DNA from: DATAZK01 sp963731205
GTDB lineage: Bacteria > Actinomycetota > Actinomycetes > Frankiales > Frankiaceae
Reading direction: 5' to 3'
Length of the DNA stretch: 64,000 nucleotides
Assembly (NCBI GenBank): GCA_963731205.1
Contig: CAVSUJ010000002.1
Span: forward strand, 930,001-994,000
Each line of letters opens with the position of its first letter. The stretch's first letter is position 1. Both the position numbers and the translations under genes were made by a program. Shown one piece after another: positions 55,680 through 63,987 of the stretch. Under the pieces are notes generated by a model. That model saw only the letters and a program-made list of their open reading frames with translations. It did no database searches and had not been told where the DNA came from.

Positions 55680-56105
55680 GTGAATGCAGCAACGGATCAT
55701 GCGGGCCTGGCGGTGCTGTCGTTCGAGGAATGCCAGCAGTTGTTGGCTTCCAGTGGGGTCGGGCGGGTCGCGTTTCTCGCCGATGGTGAGGTCGAAGTAC
55801 TCCCGGTGAACTACACGATCGAGGGGGCTCGCGTCGCGTTTCGCACCGCGACGGGATCCAAACTCGAGGCCGCGGTCGAACGGGCTGTGGTGGCTTTCGA
55901 GGTCGACGGGTACGACCCGGTGGAGCGCACCGGCTGGAGCGTGGTCATCAAGGGCCGCGCCGAGGTCGCTTCAGACGCCGCCCTCGTTGCTCGGCTCGAG
56001 CGTTCGGGACTCAAGCCGTACTCCACCGCCGTGTCCAAGCCGGAGTGGGTGGTGATTCACCCCAACGCGATCACGGGCCGGCGGGTGCCTCGACACGATC
56101 AGTAG
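55680..56105 (+). CDS. Pyridoxamine 5'-phosphate oxidase family (flavin/F420-type split barrel)
   Basis: 141 residues: VLSFEECQQLLASSGVGRVAFLADGEVEVLPVNYTIEGARVAFRTATGSKLEAA and GWSVVIKGRAEV follow the PNPOx-like split-barrel pattern of small actinobacterial proteins that bind FMN or F420. GTG 55680 has AAGGTGG 8 bases upstream; GTG 55662 is the alternative. The 3' end overlaps the convergent GNAT gene by 35 bases. Confidence 0.85.
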   Translation: MNAATDHAGLAVLSFEECQQLLASSGVGRVAFLADGEVEVLPVNYTIEGARVAFRTATGSKLEAAVERAVVAFEVDGYDPVERTGWSVVIKGRAEVASDAALVARLERSGLKPYSTAVSKPEWVVIHPNAITGRRVPRHDQ

Positions 56106-56604
56106 GGTCGGCGACGCCGGCCAGGTCCAGTCGGTAGTCCTGGCCGAGAAGCTCGAGGCCGAAGTCCGTGTGAGCGGACTGATCGACGAGGCGAAACCCG
56201 GCATCGAGGTACAGCCGGCGGGCCGCTGCGAGCGGCTCGTTGGTCCACAGCCGCAGCTGCTGATAGCCGGCCTCGCGGGCGAAAGTGATGCATTGAGACA
56301 CCAGCCGCCGCCCGAGTTGGTGACCCCGGGCGGAAGGCTCCACCAGCAGCAGCCGGAGCTGAGCGATCTCGGCGTCGACCTCGACGCAGAAGATGCTCCC
56401 GACACGCTCGCCCTCGAGTTCGGCGATCCATGCGGCGTCACGGCCAGGGCGGCTCGTCGCGGCGTAGTCGGCAAGGATGCGCGCCGTCACGGCTTCGACC
56501 GACCAGCCGTACTCGCGGGCATAGAGCTCGCCATGGGCGGCGAGGACCCAGCCGAGATCCCCCGGTTGGTCGAGCGCTCGGATCGATGCGGTGCTCTCGG
56601 ACAC
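56071..56604 (-). CDS. GNAT family N-acetyltransferase
   Basis: 177 residues: VGSIFCVEVDAEIAQLRLLLVEPSARGHQLGRRLVSQCITFAREAGYQQLRLWTNEPLAAARRLYLDAGF is a clear GNAT core with the R/Q-x2-G-x-G/R acetyl-CoA loop. This variant group often acts on small molecules or regulators. GTG 56604 with GAGGAGG 5 bases upstream. Divergent from a TetR gene with a palindrome between, so the TetR protein probably controls it. Confidence 0.88.
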   Translation of the reverse strand: MSESTASIRALDQPGDLGWVLAAHGELYAREYGWSVEAVTARILADYAATSRPGRDAAWIAELEGERVGSIFCVEVDAEIAQLRLLLVEPSARGHQLGRRLVSQCITFAREAGYQQLRLWTNEPLAAARRLYLDAGFRLVDQSAHTDFGLELLGQDYRLDLAGVADPTDRVEAPAGP

Positions 56605-56626
56605 CTCGCCTCCTCTGCGCGTCGTG

Positions 56627-56646
56627 ACTGGAACAACTGTTCCAGT
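56627..56646. promoter_or_regulatory. TetR operator candidate
   Basis: ACTGGAAC-AACT-GTTCCAGT, perfect 8-base arms. Centred between GNAT (start 56604) and TetR (start 56652) genes. Confidence 0.78.
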
Positions 56647-56651
56647 GAAGC

Positions 56652-57275
56652 ATGATGGGTGTCGTGTCGGCAAACTTGACGAGGATGACCCCCTCGCAGG
56701 CTGACTCGGCGCGCAAGCGGGAACTGCTGGATGCGGCCTATGTGTGGGTGCTGGAGCACGGATGGGCGGGCCTCTCGCTGCGGCCGCTCGCGGAGGCGAT
56801 CGGCTCCAGTGCCGGGGTGCTGCTCTTTCTGTTCGGTAGCAAGGACGGGCTGATCCAGGCGTTGCTGGCGCGTTCCCGAGCTGAGCAGGTGGCGTTGCTC
56901 GACGGGCTTCGAAAGCGCGAACCGGTGGCAGATCTGGCGACCGTCACCGCGCAGATCTGGGGATGGCTCCGCGCGCCGGAGCACCGGTCGTTGCTGAGGT
57001 TGTGGCTCGAGGCGTACAGCCGGTCCGTGGGTTCGGCGGGTTCGGTTGCTGGTCCCTGGCAGGGTTTTGCGGCGCAGACCGTCGCCGACTGGGACAGCCT
57101 TCTTGCGGCGCATCAGCCGGCCCGCCGCCGCGCGTCGTCGAAGGGGGTTGCTGAACGGGCGCTCGTGCTCGCGGTCTTACGCGGCGCCTTGCTCGACCTG
57201 CTTGCCACCGGCGACGACGCCCGGGTCAGCCGTGCCGTCGCGCTTCACGTGGCGACGCTGCGCACCTCTCACTAG
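56652..57275 (+). CDS. TetR family transcriptional regulator
   Basis: 207 residues. The helix-turn-helix is LSLRPLAEAIGSSAGVLLFLFGSKDGLIQALL (about 37-68). The C-terminal ligand-binding half is helical with WGWLRAPEHRSLLRLWLEAYSRS. ATG 56652 is five bases past the palindrome; ATG 56685 is a later alternative. It likely represses itself and the divergent acetyltransferase. Confidence 0.88.
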   Translation: MMGVVSANLTRMTPSQADSARKRELLDAAYVWVLEHGWAGLSLRPLAEAIGSSAGVLLFLFGSKDGLIQALLARSRAEQVALLDGLRKREPVADLATVTAQIWGWLRAPEHRSLLRLWLEAYSRSVGSAGSVAGPWQGFAAQTVADWDSLLAAHQPARRRASSKGVAERALVLAVLRGALLDLLATGDDARVSRAVALHVATLRTSH

Positions 57276-57293
57276 CGCTCTCTCGCAAATGGA

Positions 57294-57308
57294 GCTAGTT
57301 TTACTAGC
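57294..57308. promoter_or_regulatory. GntR operator candidate
   Basis: GCTAGT-TTT-ACTAGC, perfect 6-base arms, 3 bases before the GntR ATG; another ACTAGC half-site is at 57271-57276. Likely autoregulatory. Confidence 0.6.
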
Positions 57309-57311
57309 ACC

Positions 57312-57668
57312 ATGATGTCACTGATCGGCCAGCCGGTAGACCGCGCCGAGTCCGTTGCTCTGCATGAGCAGGCGGCGGCGGAGATCCGGCGAGCCATCGC
57401 AGAGGGGGAGGCCGGCCCGGGGGAGCGGCTGCCGCTGGCCCAGGACCTGGCGGCGGTTCTCGGTGTCAACAAGAACACGGTGCTGCGTGCGTTGCGCATG
57501 CTTCGTGACGAGGGATTGCTCGAGTTCGGCCGCGGCCGCGCCATCACCGTCGCCGGCACCCCGCGCGAAAGCGCTGTGCTGCAAGAGATCGGCGCGTTGC
57601 TCAGCCTGGCGCGCCGTCACGGCTACCGGCGCGAGGAGGTCCTCCAGATGATCGAGAGGTACCCGTGA
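57312..57668 (+). CDS. GntR family regulator, YtrA subfamily
   Basis: 118 residues: LHEQAAAEIRRAIAEGEAGPGERLPLAQDLAAVLGVNKNTVLRALRMLRDEGLLEFGRGRAITV is a GntR DNA-binding domain; only a short helical tail follows, as in YtrA regulators that usually control ABC transporters. Here the coupled gene is a propeller protein instead. Stop overlaps the next GTG (GTGA). Confidence 0.92.
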   Translation: MMSLIGQPVDRAESVALHEQAAAEIRRAIAEGEAGPGERLPLAQDLAAVLGVNKNTVLRALRMLRDEGLLEFGRGRAITVAGTPRESAVLQEIGALLSLARRHGYRREEVLQMIERYP

Positions 57669-58966
57669 GTCGCGCGATCCTGCAGCCGAGCCGGCGGGAT
57701 GTTCCTGCTTCTGAGACCACCGATGCGGCCGAGGTGCTCTTCAAAGAGGCGCATCAGCGCCGGCGTCGCCGCCGCAGGTTCATGGCCACCGCCGTGGTGG
57801 TCGCGATCGCCGCCGCGACCGCCGGTGTGGTCCTCTCGCGTAGCGGGCCTGCGCCCAAACCGCCTGCCCTGCCTGCTGTTTCGCGCCCTCCGGTCCCGAC
57901 GTCGGGTCCGCCGCCTCACGTCGCCTGGGTCGACTATCAGGGCCAGGTGCACCTCGGGAGCCTGCAGACGCAGCAGCAGCGCGTGGTTGCCAACGGCTCG
58001 GGAAGTCCCACCACCGCGATGGTTGCTTCGGCGAGCACGCTTCTTTGGGTCGACGCGGGCGGGGTGGTCTACGACAAGCAGACGCGGCGCGTGCGTTCAC
58101 TCACTCAAGGTGTGATGGCGTACGACACGGAGACGGGCCTGACGCGCCGCTTCGCCAGCGGCAGTCAGGTGTTCAACGCCGAGGGCAGCAGTGACGTCTT
58201 CGTCGCCTCCGATGACGGCCGGCAACTTTCGCGCTACAGCCTGGCGGGCCAGGTCGTCGCGCGCTTCTCGCTCCCCGGCGGCTGGTACCTGCCGGATACG
58301 TTTTCGCTCGGGACCTCGAGCCCGGCGCTCGCCCACGGTCAGATCCTCCTGCAGTCGTCGTTCCCCGGTCAGGCCGGTTCGAACGGCTCGGCACCCTTGA
58401 GGCTTGGCGTCTGGGATCCCGCTACCGGACGTGTCCGCGGCTTCGGCAATTCCTGGTTCATGGTGGCCACCTACACGCATCCGCATGGCGCTGACAGCCT
58501 GGTCGCCTGGCTTCCGGCCACGACGTGTGTGACGTCCAACGAGAACTGTGCGCTGCAACTGACGGACGTCGACACGGGCGTGACGCGCCAGATCCGCAAC
58601 CCGCTGGGCTTCGGGTTCGACATGCGCGGCGCGTTTTCCCCGGACGGACGCCAGCTGGCCGCCTTTGCCAAGACCAATTCAGGCGGGTACGACCCTGAAA
58701 CCCGGCTTGCCCTCATCGACGTGGCCACCGGCACCATGCGGTCGGTACCGGGCGCGACGATCGGCATCGGTGAAGCCATCGCGTGGGCGCAGTGGCTGCC
58801 GGCGTCAAACCGGCTCATCGTCGGCGGGACCAGCGGAGAGGACGGCTCGGGGAAGTGGGGGGCCAACCACTTCCTCGTCGACAGCACGACGCTTGCCGCC
58901 GAGCCGGTCTCGTTCCTGCATGACGGCCAGCGGGACGTGAACTACTCGGCCGTGCTGCTGCCCTGA
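57665..58966 (+). CDS. Membrane-anchored beta-propeller protein
   Basis: 433 residues: cytoplasmic basic tail RRRRRRR at 33-39, one membrane helix (about 40-58), Pro-rich linker, and an extracytoplasmic domain with repeated TolB/WD40-like strands, such as HVAWVDYQGQVHLGSL, TLLWVDAGGVVYDKQT and GAFSPDGRQLAAFAKT. Coupled to the GntR gene by GTGA. No enzyme motif; a sensing or envelope-binding role is guessed. Confidence 0.72.
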   Translation: MSRAILQPSRRDVPASETTDAAEVLFKEAHQRRRRRRRFMATAVVVAIAAATAGVVLSRSGPAPKPPALPAVSRPPVPTSGPPPHVAWVDYQGQVHLGSLQTQQQRVVANGSGSPTTAMVASASTLLWVDAGGVVYDKQTRRVRSLTQGVMAYDTETGLTRRFASGSQVFNAEGSSDVFVASDDGRQLSRYSLAGQVVARFSLPGGWYLPDTFSLGTSSPALAHGQILLQSSFPGQAGSNGSAPLRLGVWDPATGRVRGFGNSWFMVATYTHPHGADSLVAWLPATTCVTSNENCALQLTDVDTGVTRQIRNPLGFGFDMRGAFSPDGRQLAAFAKTNSGGYDPETRLALIDVATGTMRSVPGATIGIGEAIAWAQWLPASNRLIVGGTSGEDGSGKWGANHFLVDSTTLAAEPVSFLHDGQRDVNYSAVLLP

Positions 58967-58978
58967 AATCATGTGTGG

Positions 58979-59389
58979 ATGCACCTCGAACAGGTCGCGC
59001 TCATCGTCGACGACTACGACACCGCCATTGATTTCTTCGTCGACGTCCTCGGCTTCGAGCTCGTCGAAGACTCGCCCTCACTGACCAACGACGGGCGGCC
59101 CAAGCGCTGGGTCGTCGTCCGCCCCCCTGGAGCCGCAACGGCCATCCTGCTCGCTCGAGCTGACGGGGAACGGCAAGCCGGAGCGGTCGGTGAGCAATTC
59201 GCCGGTCGGGTCGGCCTGTTCCTGCGGGTCGACGATTTCGAGGCGACCTACGCGCGCATGCAAAGCGCGGGAGTCGAGTTCGTCACCGAGCCGCGCCACG
59301 AGCCGTACGGCAAGGTCGTGGTCTTCGTCGACATTGCAGGGAACCGATGGGATCTGCTCGGACCCCGCGGCGATCCCGATGCTGTATAG
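58979..59389 (+). CDS. VOC (glyoxalase/bleomycin resistance) family protein
   Basis: 136 residues: HLEQVALIVDDYDTAIDFFVDVLGFELVEDSPSL and YGKVVVFVDIAGNRWDLLGP are the two beta-alpha-beta-beta modules of the vicinal oxygen chelate fold. The last metal-ligand Glu is replaced by Asp in WDLL, so metal binding is uncertain. ATG 58979 or GTG 58973. Single gene after the propeller gene. Confidence 0.88.
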   Translation: MHLEQVALIVDDYDTAIDFFVDVLGFELVEDSPSLTNDGRPKRWVVVRPPGAATAILLARADGERQAGAVGEQFAGRVGLFLRVDDFEATYARMQSAGVEFVTEPRHEPYGKVVVFVDIAGNRWDLLGPRGDPDAV

Positions 59390-59598
59390 CTGCGGCGCCA
59401 TGTGATGCGACGCGACGGCTTCGCGCCGGCCGGTTGTAGCGGCCAGTAGAAGCGGACCAACAGAACTCCCGATTTATCCGGCAATTGCGCCAATTCCACC
59501 TTGCCGCAGGCCTATTGCTGGCATCGTGTGGCGAGACGGCCAATGGAGCATTGACGTCGTGCTGCAGCAGCTGTCAAGGCACTTGCATCGGGGGATAC

Positions 59599-61074
59599 GT
59601 GTCGAGATTCGCTGCTCTGCGGGTGCTGGGCATGGTCGCGGTTCTTGGCGGAGTTCCGCTACTCACACCAGGCTGCGCGCAGCCGATCGCCGCCAATGTG
59701 GCATGCGGTTCCGTCAGCACGCCACACAGCATTGATTACTCGCAGGTCGCCAGCGGGCTGGTTGCTCGCGGTACGACGTGTGCCGTCGCCGATCGCCTGG
59801 CGCTTGTTGCCATCGGGCACTTCGACGAGGACATCGGGAAGCCGTTCAGCTACCCCGGTGGATGGCAATGCACCAGCAGGGGCGTCACCCCTCCCCCCGG
59901 CGAGACCGGTAATCACGATCGCTTCGACTGGACGTGCACCCAATTGCAGAACACGGTGACGTTCCGCTCGACAAACACGGGAATCCCGCCAACGACGCAT
60001 TTCGCTGCCAAACGGGTCTCCACCGACAGCTTGCTGTCGATAGCGACGGCTGACGTGACGGGCGACGGCCGGCCGGATCTCCTCGCGACGACCAACACCA
60101 GCCCCGCGGCATTGCGCGTCTACCGACAAACGGCTGACGGCACTCTTGCCGCACCGGTGTCGTACGCACTCGGGCCGAAGGGCACGCAAGGCGGGATCGC
60201 CGTCGGCGACCTCAATGGCGACCACCTCAATGACGTGGCCGTCATCGGATCCAGCCCGTCGGGCCAGCAGGTGGTGCGACTCTTTTTGCAGAAAGGTGGC
60301 GCGCTGGTGCCAGCCGCCTGGCCGAACCAGCAGTGTGCAGTGAACGTCAAAGCCGTCGACTACAACGGGGACGGCGTCACTGACCTCGTCGTCGCCGGCT
60401 GCACCGGTATCGACTTCTATACGCGCTCGGGCGCGACCTGGATCAAGCGCACGACCTTCACCCCGCGGCAGTACGACGACTTCAACTTCTTCGAGCTCGG
60501 CGATGTGAACGGTGATGGGCGGCCGGACCTCGTCGGCAAGGGTCCGTACGAGATCTGGATTGCCGATCAGACGGCTGCGCATACGTTTTCACCGGAGCAC
60601 TACATACCGGCGTGCAACGGTATCGGCACCTCCGGCGAGCAGCCCTTCGTCGATGTCAGCATCGGGGACGTCACGGGCGACGGGAAGCCTGACATCACCT
60701 GCGGCGGCGGGGCCAACAGCCTTTCGGCGGTTTCGGTCTACCCGTCGACCCCGTCGGGTACCTCGATCAGCAGCAAGCCGGCGACCTACGCGGCAGCCTT
60801 TCAGCCGTGGCGAACGATCATCGCGGACATCAACCTGGACGGCCGGACCGATGTGCTCACCCCTGACGGCGACCCCGTAGGTGTAGGTATCTACCGGCAG
60901 CAGAACAACGGGACGCTGCTTCCCGAGCAGCTCGTCGACAGCTTGGGGGTGTCGCCATATTCCATTCCCGGCAGCGGCGCCGAATCGTTGGCGGTGGCCG
61001 ACCTGGACCACAACGGAATGCCTGACATCGCTATCGGCGGAGGGGGTGGACTCGCCGTCATCTATCAGCATTGA
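59599..61074 (+). CDS. Secreted FG-GAP/VCBS-repeat propeller protein
   Basis: 491 residues. GTG 59599 gives a signal-peptide-like start VSRFAALRVLGMVAVLGGVP, then LTPGCAQ, a possible but weak lipobox. After about 170 residues there are seven Ca-binding repeats with the D-x-[DN]-x-[DN]G-x2-D form: DVTGDGRPD, DLNGDHLND, DYNGDGVTD, DVNGDGRPD, DVTGDGKPD, DINLDGRTD, DLDHNGMPD. Seven such repeats fit a complete seven-bladed integrin-like propeller. Exported; adhesion or polymer binding is a guess. Confidence 0.83.
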   Translation: MSRFAALRVLGMVAVLGGVPLLTPGCAQPIAANVACGSVSTPHSIDYSQVASGLVARGTTCAVADRLALVAIGHFDEDIGKPFSYPGGWQCTSRGVTPPPGETGNHDRFDWTCTQLQNTVTFRSTNTGIPPTTHFAAKRVSTDSLLSIATADVTGDGRPDLLATTNTSPAALRVYRQTADGTLAAPVSYALGPKGTQGGIAVGDLNGDHLNDVAVIGSSPSGQQVVRLFLQKGGALVPAAWPNQQCAVNVKAVDYNGDGVTDLVVAGCTGIDFYTRSGATWIKRTTFTPRQYDDFNFFELGDVNGDGRPDLVGKGPYEIWIADQTAAHTFSPEHYIPACNGIGTSGEQPFVDVSIGDVTGDGKPDITCGGGANSLSAVSVYPSTPSGTSISSKPATYAAAFQPWRTIIADINLDGRTDVLTPDGDPVGVGIYRQQNNGTLLPEQLVDSLGVSPYSIPGSGAESLAVADLDHNGMPDIAIGGGGGLAVIYQH

Positions 61075-61115
61075 TGCAGTGCGACGGTCCTAGTCGTTCG
61101 CCTGAGGTTGCTGAC

Positions 61116-61433
61116 CTACTCGCCGGAAAGTGCGCCGTGTTCGGCGCGAGCGAAGGCAGCTGCGAACCGGTCAAGATGACGCCCCCAGAGTTGCCGATAG
61201 AAGGCGGTATCCCCGGCACTCAGCCCGGACAACTGGACCTTCACATTTGTGCCGTGATCCGTCGGGGTCAGCGTGATTTCGACCAACGCGGGTGTCGGCG
61301 TCGCTTGGCCGGCTGCCTGAGGTTCCCATTCGATCACCAGGCGGTGCGGGGGATCGACTTCGAGGTAGCGGCCGGCGATCAGCGTCCCGTCGAGGTCCAG
61401 GTGGAACGCATCTCCTGGCCGAGGACTCGTCAT
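61116..61433 (-). pseudogene. 5'-truncated SRPBCC (AHSA1-like) gene
   Basis: 105 residues from ATG 61433: MTSPRPGDAFHLDLDGTLIAGRYLEVDPPHRLVIEW, then LTPTDHGTNVKVQLSGL and a C-terminal helix. This is the middle and end of an SRPBCC/AHSA1 domain; the first 40-45 residues (beta strand 1 and the two short helices) are absent. Upstream frame content does not resemble them, and the TetR gene follows 154 bases on. Could be a remnant or an unusually short protein. Confidence 0.5.
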
Positions 61434-61587
61434 GAAGTCTTCTCGGCGTTGACCAGAGCGGTGCATGTCCAACAGGCACAGGCGATCGGGGCCGGCAGGC
61501 TCAGCTCCGGAACGCCGGCTCGAACCATCCTGCCTGGCGCAACCAGGAGTCTCGCCGCCAATGGCTGCGGACGAACCCGGCTTGGGC

Positions 61588-62193
61588 TCATCTGCCGACG
61601 GCAAGGGCAAGGAGGGTATTCACGGCAGTCTCGAACGGGCGGGTACTGCGTTGCACCTGCGCGAGTAGAAGTCCTCCTTGGAGCGTGGCCAGCAGCGTAG
61701 TAGCGAGGTCATCCGGGTCGATGTCCGGCGGAAGCTTCCCGTCGGCATGAAGGGATCTGAGGCCATCGCCGATGGCGGCCGCCCACTGATCGAACCCTGC
61801 CGCGATGAGCGCTCGGGCCTCGGGGTCACTCTCGGCGAGTTGGCCAACGAGCGATCCAAGTTGGCAGCCTCCCTTTGCTTTGGTGCGTTTCGCTGCGCTC
61901 ATCACCATTTTCCGCCAGGCTTCGACTCCGTTCGCGCCGCTGAGTACCTCCCGCTGGCGATTGACGATGGTGTCGGCCTGATAGTCGATGACCGCCTGCA
62001 CGAGGTCGTCCTTGTCGGGGAAGTAGTGGTAGAGCTGAGAGCCGCTGACTTCCGCCGCCACCTTGACGTCTTCCAAGCTGGTGCCGGCCACCCCGCGCTC
62101 ATGGATCAGGGCGGCGGCCTCCTTCACTATTCGCGCCCGGGTGAGTGCTCCCTTGGGAGTGAGCCTCGGCCGGTCACTCGTCTCGTTGGCCAT
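61588..62193 (-). CDS. TetR family transcriptional regulator
   Basis: 201 residues. Helix-turn-helix GTSLEDVKVAAEVSGSQLYHYFPDKDDLVQAV (about 36-67); C-terminal half with KGGCQLGSLVGQLAESDPEARALI matches the TetR_C group with a conserved Cys. -10 TACGAT (minus strand, 62205-62200) is 6 bases before ATG 62193, so leaderless. Divergent from the SDR gene; likely its regulator. Confidence 0.9.
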   Translation of the reverse strand: MANETSDRPRLTPKGALTRARIVKEAAALIHERGVAGTSLEDVKVAAEVSGSQLYHYFPDKDDLVQAVIDYQADTIVNRQREVLSGANGVEAWRKMVMSAAKRTKAKGGCQLGSLVGQLAESDPEARALIAAGFDQWAAAIGDGLRSLHADGKLPPDIDPDDLATTLLATLQGGLLLAQVQRSTRPFETAVNTLLALAVGR

Positions 62194-62219
62194 GCGCCCA
62201 TCGTAACAACTTTCTGAGT

Positions 62220-62248
62220 TTGACAGCCCACTCCGGTCCAGCCATAGT
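62220..62248 (+). promoter_or_regulatory. SDR promoter
   Basis: TTGACA (62220-62225), 17 bases, CATAGT (62243-62248): near-consensus housekeeping promoter. A weak repeat AACT-TTCTG-AGTT (62208-62220) abuts the -35 and could be the TetR operator. Confidence 0.65.
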
Positions 62249-62289
62249 GGGTCGTGCAACCCAGTTTCGAGCGAGAGGGCAAGCAACAC

Positions 62290-63039
62290 ATGAAGGACTT
62301 GGTGGACCGGACCGCGCTGGTCACAGGGTCGACGAGCGGGATCGGCAGGGCTTCGGCCGTCGCGCTGGCTGCTCGCGGCGCTCATGTACTGGTCGTCGGT
62401 AGAGACGAACAACGAGCCAAAGACGTGGTCGCTGAGATCGAAGGCAGCGGCGGCAGCGCAGCGTTTCGGCTTACTACGTTGAACGATCTGAAATCGGCCG
62501 ATGACCTCGTCGAGTGGGCCATTGAGGCCGGCGACGGTCACGTCGACATCCTCATCAACAACGCTGGCGTCGCCGTGCTCGGACCAAGCAATGCAGCCAC
62601 CGAAGCAGAGTTCGACGAGACCTTTGCACTGAACGTCAAAGTTCCGTTCTTCCTCGTCGCAGCCCTGGCGCCAGCCATGGCCGAACGTGGATGGGGTTCG
62701 ATCGTCAACGTCTCCACGATGGTCGCCAGCTTCGGACAACCCGGCATGGCGCTGTACGGCTCCAGCCGAGCGGCCCTCGAACTCTTGACCAAGGCCTGGG
62801 CCGCCGAGTACGGCCCGCGTGGTGTTCGGGTCAACGCCGTTGCGCCCGGCCCGACCCGCACCCGAATGATGGAAACAGTCCCCGAAGAGATGGTGAATCA
62901 GCTCGCAGCCCTAGCACCAGCAGGTCGCGCAGCTGAGCCCGAGGAACTTGCTGCGGCGATCGTCTTCCTGGCCAGCGAGGATGCCAGCTTCGTGCACGGC
63001 GTCACGCTTGCCGTCGATGGGGGCCGGAATGCGACCTGA
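62290..63039 (+). CDS. Short-chain dehydrogenase/reductase (YxxxR variant)
   Basis: 249 residues. Cofactor loop TGSTSGIG (about 13-20), NNAG (90-93), and C-terminal GRAAEPEELAAAIVFLASEDASFVHG-VTLAVDGG, as in FabG-like SDRs. The catalytic segment reads LYGSSRAAL: Tyr156 is kept, but the usual Lys is Arg160. Ser142 precedes it by 14 rather than 13. ATG 62290 with GAGAGGG upstream. In line with a second SDR 54 bases downstream. Confidence 0.9.
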   Translation: MKDLVDRTALVTGSTSGIGRASAVALAARGAHVLVVGRDEQRAKDVVAEIEGSGGSAAFRLTTLNDLKSADDLVEWAIEAGDGHVDILINNAGVAVLGPSNAATEAEFDETFALNVKVPFFLVAALAPAMAERGWGSIVNVSTMVASFGQPGMALYGSSRAALELLTKAWAAEYGPRGVRVNAVAPGPTRTRMMETVPEEMVNQLAALAPAGRAAEPEELAAAIVFLASEDASFVHGVTLAVDGGRNAT

Positions 63040-63093
63040 CGCCTGCCGGCCGTTGCGCTCTGGAATGCACGACTTAGCCAATAGGAGAAGCGC

Positions 63094-63987
63094 ATGAGCA
63101 AGTTCGACGCTCAATTCGCGGATCGACTGGACGGACAGACCGTGCTCGTCACCGGCGCCAAGGGCGGTATCGGTCACGAAACCGCCCAAGGCATAGGGAA
63201 TTGCGGGGCGACTGTACTGGTGCACGCGCGAGGCGCTGAAGACGCAAGACGCGCGGTCGACCTCCTGGTCCGCAATGGCAACGGAAAGGGCCGGTACCTG
63301 GCCGTAGCCGGAGACCTCGGGTCTTTAGGCGGTGTTCGGGAACTGGTCGGCGCGGTGCACGAGGCCGCGCCGAGGGGACTCAACGGACTGGTCAACAACG
63401 CGGGCGCCGCGTTCTCCGGCAAGGCACTGTCACCCGACGGGTACGAGCGGACCATCGCCATCAATCACGTCGCGCTCGCGGCCCTCACTGACGGGCTGCT
63501 CGAACTGCTGCGCAAGGGAGCTACCGACATTGCTGCGCCGTCCCGGGTCGTCAACATGACGGCCTTGATCGAGTCGCGGGGCAAGCCGATCACTGACTGG
63601 AGCTACCCGGGCAAGTACAAGCAGATCCAGGCCTACGCCGATGCCAAACTGCTGGCCCTGATGTACACCTACGCCCAAGCTCGCCGGCATGAGGGCGAGG
63701 GCCTGACGTTCAACGCAGTCAGCCCGGGCGCGGTCAAAACCACTCTCGGCAGCAAGGCCGGCGGCCCGTTCAAGTTGATTCAGGCGTTGACCAATCCGTT
63801 CGTCCCGCCTCCGGAGAAGGGGTCACGCGGCTGCGTGCGGCTGATGGCCGATCCCGAGCTGGCGACCGCCACCGGTGGCTACTACAGCTCGGCCGAGCTC
63901 AAGAAGTCATCCACGCAGTCTCGCGACCACGACGCTCAGGACCGGGTGTACGAGCAGACCGAACGCGAACTGCACATCCACAACTGA
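63094..63987 (+). CDS. Short-chain dehydrogenase/reductase (retinol-dehydrogenase-like)
   Basis: 297 residues. TGAKGGIGHETAQGIG cofactor motif, VNNAGA, and AYADAKLLALM with catalytic Tyr and Lys. The catalytic Ser position reads VVNMTALIES, Thr in place of the usual Ser. NAVSPGAVKTTLG follows. The length and the insertion after the Ser strand are as in classical RDH/WWOX-like SDRs. ATG 63094 with AGGAG 6 bases upstream. Probably cotranscribed with the preceding SDR. Confidence 0.9.
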   Translation: MSKFDAQFADRLDGQTVLVTGAKGGIGHETAQGIGNCGATVLVHARGAEDARRAVDLLVRNGNGKGRYLAVAGDLGSLGGVRELVGAVHEAAPRGLNGLVNNAGAAFSGKALSPDGYERTIAINHVALAALTDGLLELLRKGATDIAAPSRVVNMTALIESRGKPITDWSYPGKYKQIQAYADAKLLALMYTYAQARRHEGEGLTFNAVSPGAVKTTLGSKAGGPFKLIQALTNPFVPPPEKGSRGCVRLMADPELATATGGYYSSAELKKSSTQSRDHDAQDRVYEQTERELHIHN

